From: Billgrantia gudaonensis
Lineage (GTDB): Bacteria; Pseudomonadota; Gammaproteobacteria; Pseudomonadales; Halomonadaceae
Assembly: GCF_900100195.1 (NCBI RefSeq)
Contig: NZ_FNES01000001.1
Location: forward strand, 1-64,000
Reading direction: 5' to 3'
Length of the DNA stretch: 64,000 nt
Positions 35,047-44,309 of the stretch are shown piece after piece. The position numbers were made by a program, and so were the translations under genes. Numbering within the stretch: the stretch's first letter is position 1; each line of letters begins with the position of its first letter. The notes under the pieces are model-generated. The model saw only the letters and a program-made list of their open reading frames with translations, was not told the origin of the DNA and ran no database searches.

Positions 35047-35350
35047 TCTCCATGCGTGCTACCGAGCGAGCCCGTGGGCCCATGTCGGTGTTGAGATCGT
35101 TCAGGCGTGCGCCGCGATGGCATGCCAGGGGCTCCTGTTCAACGGGCGTACGCTCTCAGCGTAGTGCAGATGTCAGCGATGCCTCTTGACCTACATCACT
35201 CGCTCATTGCGTAGACGATCTCTGTGCAGGACACGGGTTCACGCGATTCGTGGCACTCTCAGCGCCATGGCCCAAGCCCGGTTGCAAGGCCAGGAGGAGA
35301 GGGTAAAAGCCCAATGCTGAGCGGGTCCGTATTGCAGGCCCGCAACCGAC
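35047..35350. other. Intergenic region between the Spy-like and L,D-transpeptidase genes
   Basis: No convincing gene is present. TTGACCTACATCAC at 35186-35199 matches the FNR consensus at 8 of 10 defined bases and could also supply a TTGACC -35 box for the plus strand. Nothing else stands out in these 304 bases. Confidence 0.4.
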
Positions 35351-36451
35351 ATGGAACACTGTTCGACCTTTCTGCCGCTAACCGGGTCCATGGCCAACAT
35401 GCATGCGTTCTCTGCTTCTCGACTGTGGTTTCTTCTGAGCGTGGCGACCGTCCTGCTGATCGGGGCCGTGTCGGTCCATGCTGACGACGATTGGCCCAGG
35501 GGCCACTATCCGTTGCCCGAAGAGGGCGACCTGATCGGCGAGGATTACACCGTCGAAGCGCGGGCCGACGAGACGCTGCTCGATATCGCGCGCCGCCACA
35601 ACGTCGGCTACGAAGAGATCCGCCGTGCCAACCCCGAGGTGAGCGTGTGGATGCCGGGCGAGGGCACCGAGGTGGTGATTCCGGCTCAGCGTCTACTGCC
35701 GCCGGTGCCGCGCGAGGGCATCGTCATCAACGTGGCCGAACTCCGGCTCTATTACTATCCCGAGGTCGAAGAGGACGAGATACCGCGCGTCGAGACCTAT
35801 CCCATCGGTATCGGCCGTGAAGGTTTCGACACGCCGCTGGGCAAGACCGAGACCACCATGCGCATCGAGAATCCGGCCTGGTATCCTCCCGAGTCGGTGC
35901 GCGAGGAGGCCGAGGCGCGCGGCGAGGAAGCCCCCCGAGTGGTGCCGCCGGGGCCCGATAACCCGCTCGGCGATCACGCCATACTGCTGGGTTTCGACGG
36001 CTACCTGATTCATGGCACCAACCGGCCGGATGGCATCGGAATGCGCGCCAGCCGCGGCTGCATCCGCATGTTCCCCGAGGACATCGAATCGATGTTCGAG
36101 CAGATTCCGGTGGGCACTCAGGTGAACATCATCGATCAACCGATCAAGGCCGGCTGGTACGAGGGTACGCCTTACGTGCAGGCGTACGAGCCGTTGGCAG
36201 AGCAGGACGAGGGCATGGCATTGCTGCTGGAGGCACTGACGCTGCTCGGTCAGTCAGCCGGGGGTGAGGCCATGGCAGCGCTCGATTACGAGCAACTGCG
36301 CAGCGTCGTGGATGCGCCGGATGGCCAGGTCGTTGCCATTCGTCCCGCACCGGAACCCGAGCCAGAGCCCGAGCCCCAGCCGCAAGAGCCGGGTGGCCTT
36401 TACGAGTACCTGGGGCTCAAACGGGGCTTTTTCGATGCCTTGAAAACCTGA
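35351..36451 (+). CDS. L,D-transpeptidase (YkuD family) with LysM-like domain
   Basis: The 366-residue protein has a signal peptide, a LysM-like segment (YTVEARADETLLDIARRHNV, about 65-110) and a YkuD catalytic domain with HGTNRPDGIG and the active-site SRGCIRM. Such enzymes make 3-3 crosslinks in peptidoglycan or attach Braun lipoprotein. The C-terminus has an extra 80 residues with a Pro-Glu repeat (PEPEPEPEPQPQEP). ATG codons at 35390 and 35399 are alternative starts that put the signal peptide closer to the N-terminus. Confidence 0.9.
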   Translation: MEHCSTFLPLTGSMANMHAFSASRLWFLLSVATVLLIGAVSVHADDDWPRGHYPLPEEGDLIGEDYTVEARADETLLDIARRHNVGYEEIRRANPEVSVWMPGEGTEVVIPAQRLLPPVPREGIVINVAELRLYYYPEVEEDEIPRVETYPIGIGREGFDTPLGKTETTMRIENPAWYPPESVREEAEARGEEAPRVVPPGPDNPLGDHAILLGFDGYLIHGTNRPDGIGMRASRGCIRMFPEDIESMFEQIPVGTQVNIIDQPIKAGWYEGTPYVQAYEPLAEQDEGMALLLEALTLLGQSAGGEAMAALDYEQLRSVVDAPDGQVVAIRPAPEPEPEPEPQPQEPGGLYEYLGLKRGFFDALKT

Positions 36452-36471
36452 GGCGAAGTCAGCGGAGTCGC

Positions 36472-37119
36472 TCACTCGCCAGTGCGGTCGGGCAGCGCCT
36501 CCACCAGGCCCAGAGCCACGCAGAGGCGCACCAGTTCGGCCAGGTTGGCGGCGCCCAGCGCTTTCATGGCGCGCAGGCGGTAGATCTCCACGGTCTTGGC
36601 GCTGACGCCAAGCTGTTCGGCAGCCTCGCGGCTGGTCATGCCCTCGGCGACGTGCACCAGGATCTGCTGCTCCTTGGGGCGTAAGGCACAGTAGCGGTCG
36701 TGTAGCGTTTCGAGGCGGCTGCGTGCCTGGCGTGTACGGTGAGATTCGGTGAGCGCCTGCTGCAGGGTGTCGATGAGCTGCTGGTGGTTGAAGGGCTTCT
36801 CGATGAAGTCGAAGGCACCGGCCTTGAGTGCCGCCACGGCCATGGGCACGTCGCCATGGCCGGTCATGAAGATCACTGGCGCGCTGTCGCCGCGCTCGTT
36901 GAGATGCTGCTGTACCTGCAGCCCGGAGAGGCCGGGCATGCGTACGTCGAGCAGCACTGCGGCGTGACGGTCCGCGGGGACGGCGAGGAAGGCGTCACCG
37001 TCCTCGTAGGCACAGGTGGCCAACCCCACCGAGTCGAGCAACCAGGCGAGAGATTCGCGCAGCGCCTCGTCGTCGTCGACGACGGCGATGCAGGCGGAGG
37101 TGTCGGTGGTGTGAGGCAC
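36472..37119 (-). CDS. FixJ/DctR-type response regulator
   Basis: The 215-residue protein has a receiver domain with Asp58 (LLDVRMPG) and FIEKPFN, followed by a LuxR-type helix-turn-helix (LRPKEQQILVHVAEGMTSREAAEQLGVSAKTVEIYR). This is the FixJ/NarL architecture. I chose the GTG at 37119 with GGAG seven bases upstream. It is the third gene of a minus-strand operon after the NUDIX and kinase genes and is the partner of that kinase. Confidence 0.9.
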   Translation of the reverse strand: MPHTTDTSACIAVVDDDEALRESLAWLLDSVGLATCAYEDGDAFLAVPADRHAAVLLDVRMPGLSGLQVQQHLNERGDSAPVIFMTGHGDVPMAVAALKAGAFDFIEKPFNHQQLIDTLQQALTESHRTRQARSRLETLHDRYCALRPKEQQILVHVAEGMTSREAAEQLGVSAKTVEIYRLRAMKALGAANLAELVRLCVALGLVEALPDRTGE

Positions 37120-37147
37120 GCGGCGCTCCGGGCAGTCGGGCCAAGGG

Positions 37148-38722
37148 TCAGTCGGGGCGCGGCCGAGGCAGCAGCGCAGCTTCCGCTTGCAGTGTAGCGG
37201 CAAAGGTGGCTCCGTCGGAACCGTTCTCCAGACGCAGGTTGCCCCCCATTGCCTCCATCAGCGAGTGGCTGATGGCCAGCCCCATGCCCAGGCCCTCGCG
37301 GCGGGTGGTGTGAAACGCCACGAACAGACGATCGGCCTGCTCTGGCGGAACCCCAGGCCCCTGGTCGCTGACCGTTACGGTCACTTCACGAGGGCCGCTG
37401 CGGTGGGCACGGATCGTTACCCGTTCGGCAGCAGGCGTCTCGCGACTTGCCTCAAGGGCGTTGATCAGCAGGTTGATGAGCACTTGCTCCAGTGCAACCG
37501 GGTCTGCCAGCACCCGCGGTAGCGACTCGGGCAGGGCGTGTTCCAGGGTTATGCCGCTTTGCTGGTATTGCCACTCGCAAAGACGGCAAGCGGCATCGAC
37601 GACCTCGAGCAGGGGCACGGGGCGCGGTCGGGTCTGGCCCTTGCGCACGAAGGTGCGAATGTGGCGCAGGCGTTCGGCGAGGCGTTGCACCTGATCGTTG
37701 ATTCGCGCGAGCGGCGTTTCCAGGTCGCTGGCGGGACGCTGTGGGTCCGCGGCGAGCTGCATCAGCGCGCCGCTGGCATAGTTGGCCATGGTGCCCAGTG
37801 GCTGATTGAGCTCGTGAGCGATGTTGGAGGCGAGCTCGCCGGTAGTGGCCAGGCGGTTGGCATGGGCGATCTGCTCCTGATGACGGCGTGACTGGGCCTC
37901 GGTGGCCAGGCGCAGGCGTATGTCGCGGTTGAGCAGCGAAAGGTGATCGGCAGTGGCACCACGTCCGCGATGGGCGAGCACCACGCTCAGCACGGGGACC
38001 TCTCCGTTGGGGCTGCACATGGCCAGCTCGCCGCTCCAGGAGCCATAGCGTGCCACGGCCGGCATCACGATCTCGCGCAGCACGGTGAGCGATTCGGGGG
38101 TATAGGCATGATCCAGGCGACACTCCCGCGCTTCACGTGGCAGGCCCAGCAGGCGCCGAGCGGCTTCGTTGGAGTAGAACAGACGCTCCTCGCCGTCGAC
38201 GAAGAGCACGTAGTCGGTGGTCGATTCGACCACCTGGGCCAGGCGCTCGCGATTGGCTTCGGCCTGGATGCGACGGCCGACGTCGCGGGACACGCACAGG
38301 ATGTCGAGCAGTTCGCCGCTGTCCGGGTCGCGGCGCGTACGGCTCGTGGTTTCGAACCATACGTAGCGGCCGTCCTTGGCACGAAAGCGGTAGGTGTACT
38401 GGTAGAAGCCGGCGTGATAGTAGACGCGGGGCGACTTGTTGAGCAGGTCAGCGAGGTCCGATGGGTGGAACAGGTCGTAGGCGGAGGCCCCGATCAGTTC
38501 CTCCGGTGCATAGCCCAGCAGGTCGCGAGCCGCCTGGGAAGCATAGAGGAAGGTGCCGTCCCGAGCGTGGCACGAGATCAGGTCGGTAGTGCTCTCGGCC
38601 AGCCACCGGTAGTGACGCTTTTCTGCCTCGAGAGACGCCTTCTCCGCCTCGAGTTCGGCGATGCGTGCTTCGAGTTCGGCGATGCGTACGCTTGGCGCGC
38701 ATTCCGAGTCGCGGTGTCTCAT
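37148..38722 (-). CDS. PAS-domain sensor histidine kinase (FixL-like)
   Basis: The 524-residue protein has no membrane segment. It starts with a short heptad coiled coil (RIAELEARIAELEAEKASLEAEK), followed by two PAS domains (about 40-155 and 165-275), a HisKA region with AHELNQPLGTMANYASG and a HATPase with GLGMGLAISHSLME. The LNQPL form of the H-box is typical of FixL/DctS/TodS kinases. PAS1 lacks an obvious haem-binding signature that I can assign, so the signal is unknown. Its ATG shares a base with the stop of the upstream NUDIX gene (TGATG). Confidence 0.9.
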   Translation of the reverse strand: MRHRDSECAPSVRIAELEARIAELEAEKASLEAEKRHYRWLAESTTDLISCHARDGTFLYASQAARDLLGYAPEELIGASAYDLFHPSDLADLLNKSPRVYYHAGFYQYTYRFRAKDGRYVWFETTSRTRRDPDSGELLDILCVSRDVGRRIQAEANRERLAQVVESTTDYVLFVDGEERLFYSNEAARRLLGLPREARECRLDHAYTPESLTVLREIVMPAVARYGSWSGELAMCSPNGEVPVLSVVLAHRGRGATADHLSLLNRDIRLRLATEAQSRRHQEQIAHANRLATTGELASNIAHELNQPLGTMANYASGALMQLAADPQRPASDLETPLARINDQVQRLAERLRHIRTFVRKGQTRPRPVPLLEVVDAACRLCEWQYQQSGITLEHALPESLPRVLADPVALEQVLINLLINALEASRETPAAERVTIRAHRSGPREVTVTVSDQGPGVPPEQADRLFVAFHTTRREGLGMGLAISHSLMEAMGGNLRLENGSDGATFAATLQAEAALLPRPRPD

Positions 38723-39369
38723 CACGAGGTAAGCACGAGCGGGTTTGGATGGGATAACGGGCGCTCGGGATAGTAACAGAGCCGTCCGTGCGCCGGCTCC
38801 TGGAACAGGCTCACCGGACGCTCGAACCCTTCGGCCAGCAGCTCCACCAGCATCATTGCCGATAGTCCCCAGATCACCTCGCCGGCGGTATGGTAGCTGG
38901 GGACGTAGTGGGGACGGCCGTTGACCGGAATGACGTCGGTATGGTGGCGTCGGTCATCGAGGAAAAGTGTCAGCGGTACCTCGAAGATGGCATCCAGCTC
39001 GGCGGGGTCAGGGGTGAGCGGCAGGCCTGGCGGAATCACGCCCACGTACGGCGTGACGCGAATCCCGTGCAGCGACATCACATCGGAGAGCCGGCCGATC
39101 AGTTCGACCCGCCCCGGCGGCAGATCGATTTCTTCAGCGGATTCGCGCAGTGCCGTGGCCAGCAGGTCGCTGTCGTGAGGTTCGCGCTTGCCGCCGGGAA
39201 ACGCCACCTGGCCGCTGTGAGTGGCGAGATGCGCGGCACGGCGGGTGAAAAGCAGCGTCGGCTCGGGGTGGGCGACGATCGGCAGCAGGACCGCAGCCTG
39301 AGGGACGCCGCCGAGCGCGAGCCGGCGCGGGGCATGTGCTTGCAGGCGTTCGCGAAGTTTCTCTAACAT
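38722..39369 (-). CDS. NUDIX hydrolase, CoA pyrophosphatase (NudL) type
   Basis: The 215-residue protein carries a NUDIX box (GGKREPHDSDLLATALRESAEEI) preceded by THSGQVAFPGG, the pattern of the CoA pyrophosphatase (NudL/YeaB) branch that cleaves CoA to phosphopantetheine and 3',5'-ADP. It is the first gene of the operon with the PAS kinase and FixJ-like regulator. I chose the ATG at 39369; the longer frame upstream is not family-like. Confidence 0.88.
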   Translation of the reverse strand: MLEKLRERLQAHAPRRLALGGVPQAAVLLPIVAHPEPTLLFTRRAAHLATHSGQVAFPGGKREPHDSDLLATALRESAEEIDLPPGRVELIGRLSDVMSLHGIRVTPYVGVIPPGLPLTPDPAELDAIFEVPLTLFLDDRRHHTDVIPVNGRPHYVPSYHTAGEVIWGLSAMMLVELLAEGFERPVSLFQEPAHGRLCYYPERPLSHPNPLVLTS

Positions 39370-39472
39370 GGAGGTTCCACAGGGTTTGATTCCTTCTACC
39401 CGGCAGCCTTCCGCGGCGTCAAGCCCGAATCCGGGCGGTGCCCGAGCCGTTACCAGCCTTCCAGGGAGTTCC

Positions 39473-40030
39473 ATGAACTACTGCAGCCACTGTGCCCAAC
39501 CGGTGCGTTTTGCGATTCCGGAAGGCGATGACCGGCCGCGCTATGTGTGCGATGCCTGCGGTACCATCCACTACCAGAATCCGCGCATCGTTGCCGGCAC
39601 CCTGCCGGTGAGCGGCTCGCGGGTGCTGCTGTGCCGGCGTGCGATCGCGCCGCGACTGGGGTTCTGGACGCTGCCGGCGGGGTTCATGGAAAACGCAGAA
39701 ACCACCGTCGAGGCGGCCGCCAGGGAGACCCTGGAAGAAGCCTGCGCCGAGGTGCGCATCCACGGTCTCTATACCCTGATCAATCTACCGCATATCGATC
39801 AGGTCTACATGATGTTTCGCGCCGACCTGGAGGGCAGTTTCGATGCCGGCGCGGAAAGCCTGGAAGTGGCGCTGTTCGAAGAGCACGAAATACCCTGGGA
39901 TGAACTCGCCTTTCCCACCATCGAGCGTACCCTCCGGCACTTCTTCCAGGACCGCCGAGAAGGGGCCTACCCGCTGCACATCAGCGACATCACTGCCGAG
40001 GACCGCGAGCGCTACTTCGGCTCGGCATGA
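39473..40030 (+). CDS. NUDIX hydrolase with N-terminal zinc ribbon
   Basis: The 185-residue protein starts with a four-cysteine ribbon (CSHC and CDAC, residues 4-29), followed by a NUDIX domain with GFMENAETTVEAAARETLEEACAE. The arrangement resembles NADH pyrophosphatase-type zinc ribbons, but the protein is shorter than NudC and lacks its C-terminal motif. AGGGAG precedes the ATG at 39473. It is divergent from the CoA pyrophosphatase gene. Confidence 0.88.
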   Translation: MNYCSHCAQPVRFAIPEGDDRPRYVCDACGTIHYQNPRIVAGTLPVSGSRVLLCRRAIAPRLGFWTLPAGFMENAETTVEAAARETLEEACAEVRIHGLYTLINLPHIDQVYMMFRADLEGSFDAGAESLEVALFEEHEIPWDELAFPTIERTLRHFFQDRREGAYPLHISDITAEDRERYFGSA

Positions 40031-40053
40031 ACCGGTGCTGGACCTGAAACCGC

Positions 40054-40368
40054 CTAGCCGAAGGTTTCCAGCCGCCACACGTCGAAGGCCGGCTCTTCAT
40101 ACGGGTGAGCCTTCTTCAAGGCGGCCACGGCCTGACGAATCAGCGCATCTTCGCACACCAGCTCGACCTTGAGCTCCTCGACCCGCTCCAGCTCATCCAC
40201 TTTTCCAATATGCGGGTTGGCTCCTGCCAGAGGGCGGAACTGCCCGGTGCCCGACGTCTGGAAGCAGCACGCCTCATAGTCGCCGATCCGTCCGGCGCCG
40301 GTGGCGAACACTGCCTCCTTGACGGTCTCGGCGTCGTCGGTGGGTACGAAAAAAGCCAGTTTGTACAT
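40054..40368 (-). CDS. NIF3-like/YqfO insertion-domain protein
   Basis: The 104-residue protein (YKLAFFVPTDDAETVKEAVF, GRIGDYEACCF, HPYEEPAFDV) matches the small stand-alone CutA-like domain that in Bacillus YqfO is inserted within the NIF3 fold. Its role is not established. AGGAG lies seven bases before the ATG at 40368; the longer frame is not family-like. It is convergent with the zinc-ribbon NUDIX gene. Confidence 0.85.
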   Translation of the reverse strand: MYKLAFFVPTDDAETVKEAVFATGAGRIGDYEACCFQTSGTGQFRPLAGANPHIGKVDELERVEELKVELVCEDALIRQAVAALKKAHPYEEPAFDVWRLETFG

Positions 40369-40550
40369 GAGCGTTCTCCTCGACTGTGAATGGTCGGAGG
40401 CCCCAAGACGCGAGGGCTCCGATGGGAGAAAAAAATAGTTGTCCAAAAGCTGTACGGATACTATGTTGTGTATAGGCCGGAGCAGATTGCCGGCCTGTTC
40501 TCGACAGGGCCAATGGCATGAAACCAGAGGCCATCATAGGAGAGTGTCAC

Positions 40551-41054
40551 ATGCGTGTCCTTACCTCCGTAGTTCCACAGTGGTTGTACACCGGCTTGGC
40601 CGGGTTGATGCTGACATCCGCCGCGATTGCCGACGATCACGGTCAGAAAGACATCGTCGATACTGCCGTGGCGGCGGGCCAGTTCGAGACCCTGGTGGCC
40701 GCCGTGGAAGCCGCCGGTCTGGTCGACACCCTCAAGGGCGAGGGCCCTTTCACCGTGTTCGCACCGACCGATGCGGCCTTTGACGCGCTGCCCGAAGGGA
40801 CACTGGACGAGCTGCTGATGACCGACAATCGGGATCAGCTGCAGGCCATCCTGACCTACCATGTCGTGCCGGGACGCATCATGGCCGCCGATGCCATGGA
40901 AGCGGACAGCGCCACGACGGTGCAAGGCCAGGATCTCCGCATCACGACCATGAATGGCAGCGTGATGATCAACGATGCAACAGTGGTCGATGCCGATATC
41001 GAGGCGAGCAACGGCGTGATTCACGTGATCGACTCGGTCCTCCTCCCCGAGTGA
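40551..41054 (+). CDS. Secreted fasciclin-domain protein
   Basis: The 167-residue protein has a signal peptide (cleavage near AIA, residue 28) and one FAS1 domain with the H1 motif [17 protein letters not shown] and the H2 motif [16 protein letters not shown]1 domains mediate adhesion or ligand binding outside the cytoplasm. AGGAGAG lies before the ATG at 40551. An excellent terminator follows. Confidence 0.92.
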   Translation: MRVLTSVVPQWLYTGLAGLMLTSAAIADDHGQKDIVDTAVAAGQFETLVAAVEAAGLVDTLKGEGPFTVFAPTDAAFDALPEGTLDELLMTDNRDQLQAILTYHVVPGRIMAADAMEADSATTVQGQDLRITTMNGSVMINDATVVDADIEASNGVIHVIDSVLLPE

Positions 41055-41071
41055 TTCCTGTCCCCCTGTTG

Positions 41072-41097
41072 GCCGCCCTCCGGGGCGGCTTTTTTTT
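41072..41097 (+). terminator. Rho-independent terminator
   Basis: GCCGCCC pairs with GGGCGGC around a TCCG loop and is followed by eight T residues. It ends the fasciclin transcript. Confidence 0.93.
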
Positions 41098-41113
41098 GAC
41101 AGCTAACCTGTCA
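41097..41113. repeat. Small palindrome TGACAG-N5-CTGTCA
   Basis: Perfect six-base arms lie directly after the terminator and 47 bases before the fructosamine-kinase ATG. It may be an operator for that gene; TTGACA within it could serve as a -35 box. The assignment is tentative. Confidence 0.3.
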
Positions 41114-41159
41114 GGCGCGACCCTCTGCGAACGAATCGTCGTCATGGGGAGTTGCGGCC

Positions 41160-41999
41160 ATGGATGCAAGACTCGCCGAGCAGCTGGCTATGGCCGGCCT
41201 GATCCCAGAAGGTCGTCTCGAGCCTCTCAGCGGGGGCGACATGGCCTCGGTTCATCGCATGACGACTCAGCGCGGCCCGGTCGTCATCAAGCAGGACGAT
41301 CCAGAGCGCCTGGCCGGCGAAGCCGATGGCTTGCGGGCCCTGCACGCGGCGAAGAGCGGCCTGGTGGTGCCTGCGGTATTGGCCGAGGGCAACGGCTTTC
41401 TCGTGATGGAGGCACTGGAGACGGTGTCCCGCCGTGATTCCACGGCGTTTGGCGAGGGGTTGCGCCGCCTGCACTCGGTGACCGGCGAAGCGCACGGCTG
41501 GCCGCGTGACAACGCCTGCGGGCTCACGCCTCAGCCCAATGCCCCGTTGCTCGATGGTCGTGTCTTCCAGCGCGAACGACGCTTGCTGCCGCTGGTCGAG
41601 GCGTGCCATGGGCATGGCCTGCTGGACACCCGGCTGCGCGATCGCCTCGAAGCCATCGCCCATGGCCTCGAGGGTTGGTTGCCGGATGCTCCGGCGAGCC
41701 TGGTGCATGGAGACTTGTGGTCGGGCAACGTGCTGTTCACACCGCAGGGGCCGGCGATCATCGATCCGGCGGTGTACCGCCACTACCCGGAGGTGGATCT
41801 GGCCATGTTGACGCTGTTCGGCTCACCGGGCGAGGCCTTCTTCGAAGCCTACTGGAATGGCGAAGTCCCGGCCGACTGGCCGCGACGCGAAGCGCTGTTC
41901 CAGCTCTATCCACTGCTCAACCACTTGCTGCTGTTCGGCGGCGGTTACCGCGGTGCGGTGGAGAGGGCCGTGAGCCGCCTGGAGGCCGGGACAAGCTGA
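41160..41999 (+). CDS. Fructosamine kinase family protein
   Basis: The 279-residue protein has the phosphotransferase fold with the catalytic loop LVHGDLWSGNVLF (about residues 180-192) and the metal-binding IIDPAVYRHYPEVDLAM. These match the fructosamine-3-kinase family, which phosphorylates glycated amines and so repairs glycated proteins. The N-terminal GGDMASVHR and VVIKQ form the ATP site. The ATG at 41160 has only a weak GGGGAG upstream. Confidence 0.9.
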   Translation: MDARLAEQLAMAGLIPEGRLEPLSGGDMASVHRMTTQRGPVVIKQDDPERLAGEADGLRALHAAKSGLVVPAVLAEGNGFLVMEALETVSRRDSTAFGEGLRRLHSVTGEAHGWPRDNACGLTPQPNAPLLDGRVFQRERRLLPLVEACHGHGLLDTRLRDRLEAIAHGLEGWLPDAPASLVHGDLWSGNVLFTPQGPAIIDPAVYRHYPEVDLAMLTLFGSPGEAFFEAYWNGEVPADWPRREALFQLYPLLNHLLLFGGGYRGAVERAVSRLEAGTS

Positions 42000-42071
42000 T
42001 TCTCTGAAAAATCGCGCGGCGACGAATACGGCATTGACCGATGCGGGAGGGGTTGCTAGGTTCTAGATTCA

Positions 42072-42089
42072 TACATTCATATTTGTTTG
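42072..42089 (+). promoter_or_regulatory. Candidate TetR/AcrR-type operator before the LpxR-like gene
   Basis: TACATTCAT-AT-TTGTTTG matches the right-hand efflux operator (reverse complement of 54569-54594) at 14 of 18 positions and shares its first nine bases exactly. It lies 27 bases before the ATG at 42116, in an AT-rich promoter region. Confidence 0.4.
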
Positions 42090-42115
42090 TTACGAGTGTC
42101 AGGCAGGGATATCGC

Positions 42116-43102
42116 ATGCAAGCCAGGAGGGCGTTGTGGTGGTCGGTATTGTTGGTGGCATCGGTGCCGGTGTCGGCTGCCGGGTCTGGGCTCTTGACGT
42201 TCAAGTCCGAGAACGACAGCTATTCCAACAATGGCGATGACGGCCACTATTCCAATGGAGTCGAACTCATCTGGGCGTTCGAACCGGGCAGCGATCATTG
42301 GCTGCGGGGGCTGGCCGAGCGGTTGCCCGGTTGGCGAGGCGTCGAAGTGGATGGTGGGGCGTACCGGTTCGCCCATCAGATGTATACGCCGGATGATATC
42401 CGCGCTCCATGGCTGATAGAGGATGACCGTCCCTATGCGGGCCTTCTCCTCGGGGGAGTGTCGCTGTTCGATCGGATTCCGCACCGTGGCTGGCACGAAG
42501 TCAGAAGTCTCGACATGGACGTGGGCATCGTAGGGCCGGCATCCGGTGCCGAGGTGATCCAGCGTGAGTTTCACGAGGTGGTCGCGGCCAACGAACCGCT
42601 AGGCTGGGATCACCAACTCGACAATGAGCCGGTCGTCAACCTGGCTTACGAGCATGCTTGGATCGGCAGGTTCAGCCTTGACGGTTATCAGGTGGAGTAT
42701 GGCCCCGGAATCGGTTTTTCTCTGGGGAACCTGTACACGTATGCGTCGGCCGGAGTGGGGCTGCGTTTCGGCGAGAACCTCGAGCGCAGCCTGGGAATTC
42801 CCGCCATCGCTCCCGCTCGAGGGGGGTGGGCGTCATTCCGCCCCGACCAGGGCTTCAGCTGGTATGCCTTTGCATCGCTCGAAGGCCGCTACATGGCCCG
42901 TAATCTTCTGCTCGACGGCAATACCTTTCAGGACAGCCACTCGGTGGAACGCGAAGAATGGGTTGGCGATGCCCTTGCCGGCCTGGCCTTGACCTGGGAC
43001 CGATGGCAGCTTTCCTGTTCTTATGCCTGGCGCACCGACGAGTTCGTCACGCAGGATTCGCACGACACCTTCGGTTCACTCACGCTGTCGCGCTGGTTTT
43101 GA
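42116..43102 (+). CDS. LpxR-like outer membrane lipid A deacylase (DUF2219)
   Basis: The 328-residue protein has a signal peptide (cleavage near VSAA, residue 21). It then shows the LpxR/DUF2219 pattern: FKSENDSYSNNGDDGHYSNG near the N-terminus with the Asn-Asp pair and Ser, DRPYAGLLL, GWDHQLDNEP with a probable active-site His, and a C-terminal phenylalanine (LSRWF) typical of outer membrane beta barrels. LpxR removes the 3'-acyloxyacyl group of lipid A. I chose the ATG at 42116 because it begins the signal peptide. Confidence 0.85.
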   Translation: MQARRALWWSVLLVASVPVSAAGSGLLTFKSENDSYSNNGDDGHYSNGVELIWAFEPGSDHWLRGLAERLPGWRGVEVDGGAYRFAHQMYTPDDIRAPWLIEDDRPYAGLLLGGVSLFDRIPHRGWHEVRSLDMDVGIVGPASGAEVIQREFHEVVAANEPLGWDHQLDNEPVVNLAYEHAWIGRFSLDGYQVEYGPGIGFSLGNLYTYASAGVGLRFGENLERSLGIPAIAPARGGWASFRPDQGFSWYAFASLEGRYMARNLLLDGNTFQDSHSVEREEWVGDALAGLALTWDRWQLSCSYAWRTDEFVTQDSHDTFGSLTLSRWF

Positions 43103-43183
43103 AACGCGTAGACGGTCTCCAATGGCGGACATGGCCAACAGTCGAGACGAGAGGCTCTCTGAAGTGGAGGCGCGCCGTCATCT

Positions 43184-44308
43184 TCAGGCCATCTGGCTGA
43201 TGGTCTTGCGAAAGCGTGTCAGGGAGATGGTGAAAAGCACGCTGCCGATCGCCAGCAATACCAGGAACTGTATCCACACCACGTCGATGCTGGCGCCGCG
43301 GAACAGAATGGCCTGGCTCAGTTCGACGAAGTGGGTGGTCGGGGCTAGCAGCATCACGTTCTGGACGAGTTCGGGCATGCTCTCGCGCGGCGTGGCGCTC
43401 CCGGAGAGCATCTGCAGGGGTAACAGGAACAGGATCATCAACATGCCGAACTGAGGCATGCTGCGGGCCAGCGTCGCCAGGAAGATGCCCATCGAGGTGG
43501 TGGCGAACAGGTGCAGGGCCGCGCCAGCCAGAAAAAGTGCAATTGATCCCTCCACCGGCACTTGAAGCAGGCCGCGTACAATGAAAGTCAGCGATAACGT
43601 TACTGCTAGCAACACCACAACCCCCATCGACCACACTTTGGCCAGCATGATTTCGGCAGGGGTCACCGGCATCACCAGCAAATGCTCTATGGTGCCGTGC
43701 TCGCGCTCGCGGATCAGTGCCGCCCCAGTCAGAATGATCGACAGCATCGTGACGTTGTCGATGATGGACATCAGTGAGCCGAACCAGGACTGCTGCAGGC
43801 CGGGATTGAAACGAGCGCGCAGGGCCAGGTTGATCGGTGGCTCGGCGCTCTTGCGGTAGCGCTGGACGAACTCGTTGACCTCACCCATGACGATTTGCTG
43901 GATATAGCTGTTGCCCGAGAAGGCCTGGCTCATACGGGTGGCGTCGATATTGAGCTGAATGTCGGGGCCGCTTCCGGCCAGCACGTCGCGCTGAAAGTTG
44001 GCGGGAATAACCAGTACGAAGGTGTAGTCTCCGGCATCCAGACCCGCATCCATTTCCCGGAAGGTGATGATTTGCGGGTGCACGAACTGGGGTGGGTAGA
44101 AGGCCGATACGATACGCGTGGAAAGCGGTGAGTCGTCTTCGTCGACGATAGCGATAGGCGCGTTGTTCAGCGTCTCGGGCATTGCCGTAGCGGAAGTGTA
44201 GACCGACGCAGTGAACACATAGACGATCAACACCAGCATTATGGGGTCACGCAATAGACTCCAGAACTCTTTGATGCCCAGGCGGTAAATGTTTGCAATC
44301 CTGCGCAT
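43184..44308 (-). CDS. yhhJ: ABC-2 type permease YhhJ
   Basis: The 374-residue protein has an N-terminal helix, a large periplasmic part (about 30-170) and five or six C-terminal helices with the ABC-2 signature EREHGTIEHLLVMPVTPAEIMLAK. It is the third gene of the yhiI-rbbA-yhhJ operon, starting one base after rbbA. It probably pairs with the permease half of RbbA in an efflux complex. Confidence 0.92.
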   Translation of the reverse strand: MRRIANIYRLGIKEFWSLLRDPIMLVLIVYVFTASVYTSATAMPETLNNAPIAIVDEDDSPLSTRIVSAFYPPQFVHPQIITFREMDAGLDAGDYTFVLVIPANFQRDVLAGSGPDIQLNIDATRMSQAFSGNSYIQQIVMGEVNEFVQRYRKSAEPPINLALRARFNPGLQQSWFGSLMSIIDNVTMLSIILTGAALIREREHGTIEHLLVMPVTPAEIMLAKVWSMGVVVLLAVTLSLTFIVRGLLQVPVEGSIALFLAGAALHLFATTSMGIFLATLARSMPQFGMLMILFLLPLQMLSGSATPRESMPELVQNVMLLAPTTHFVELSQAILFRGASIDVVWIQFLVLLAIGSVLFTISLTRFRKTISQMA

Positions 44309-44309
44309 C

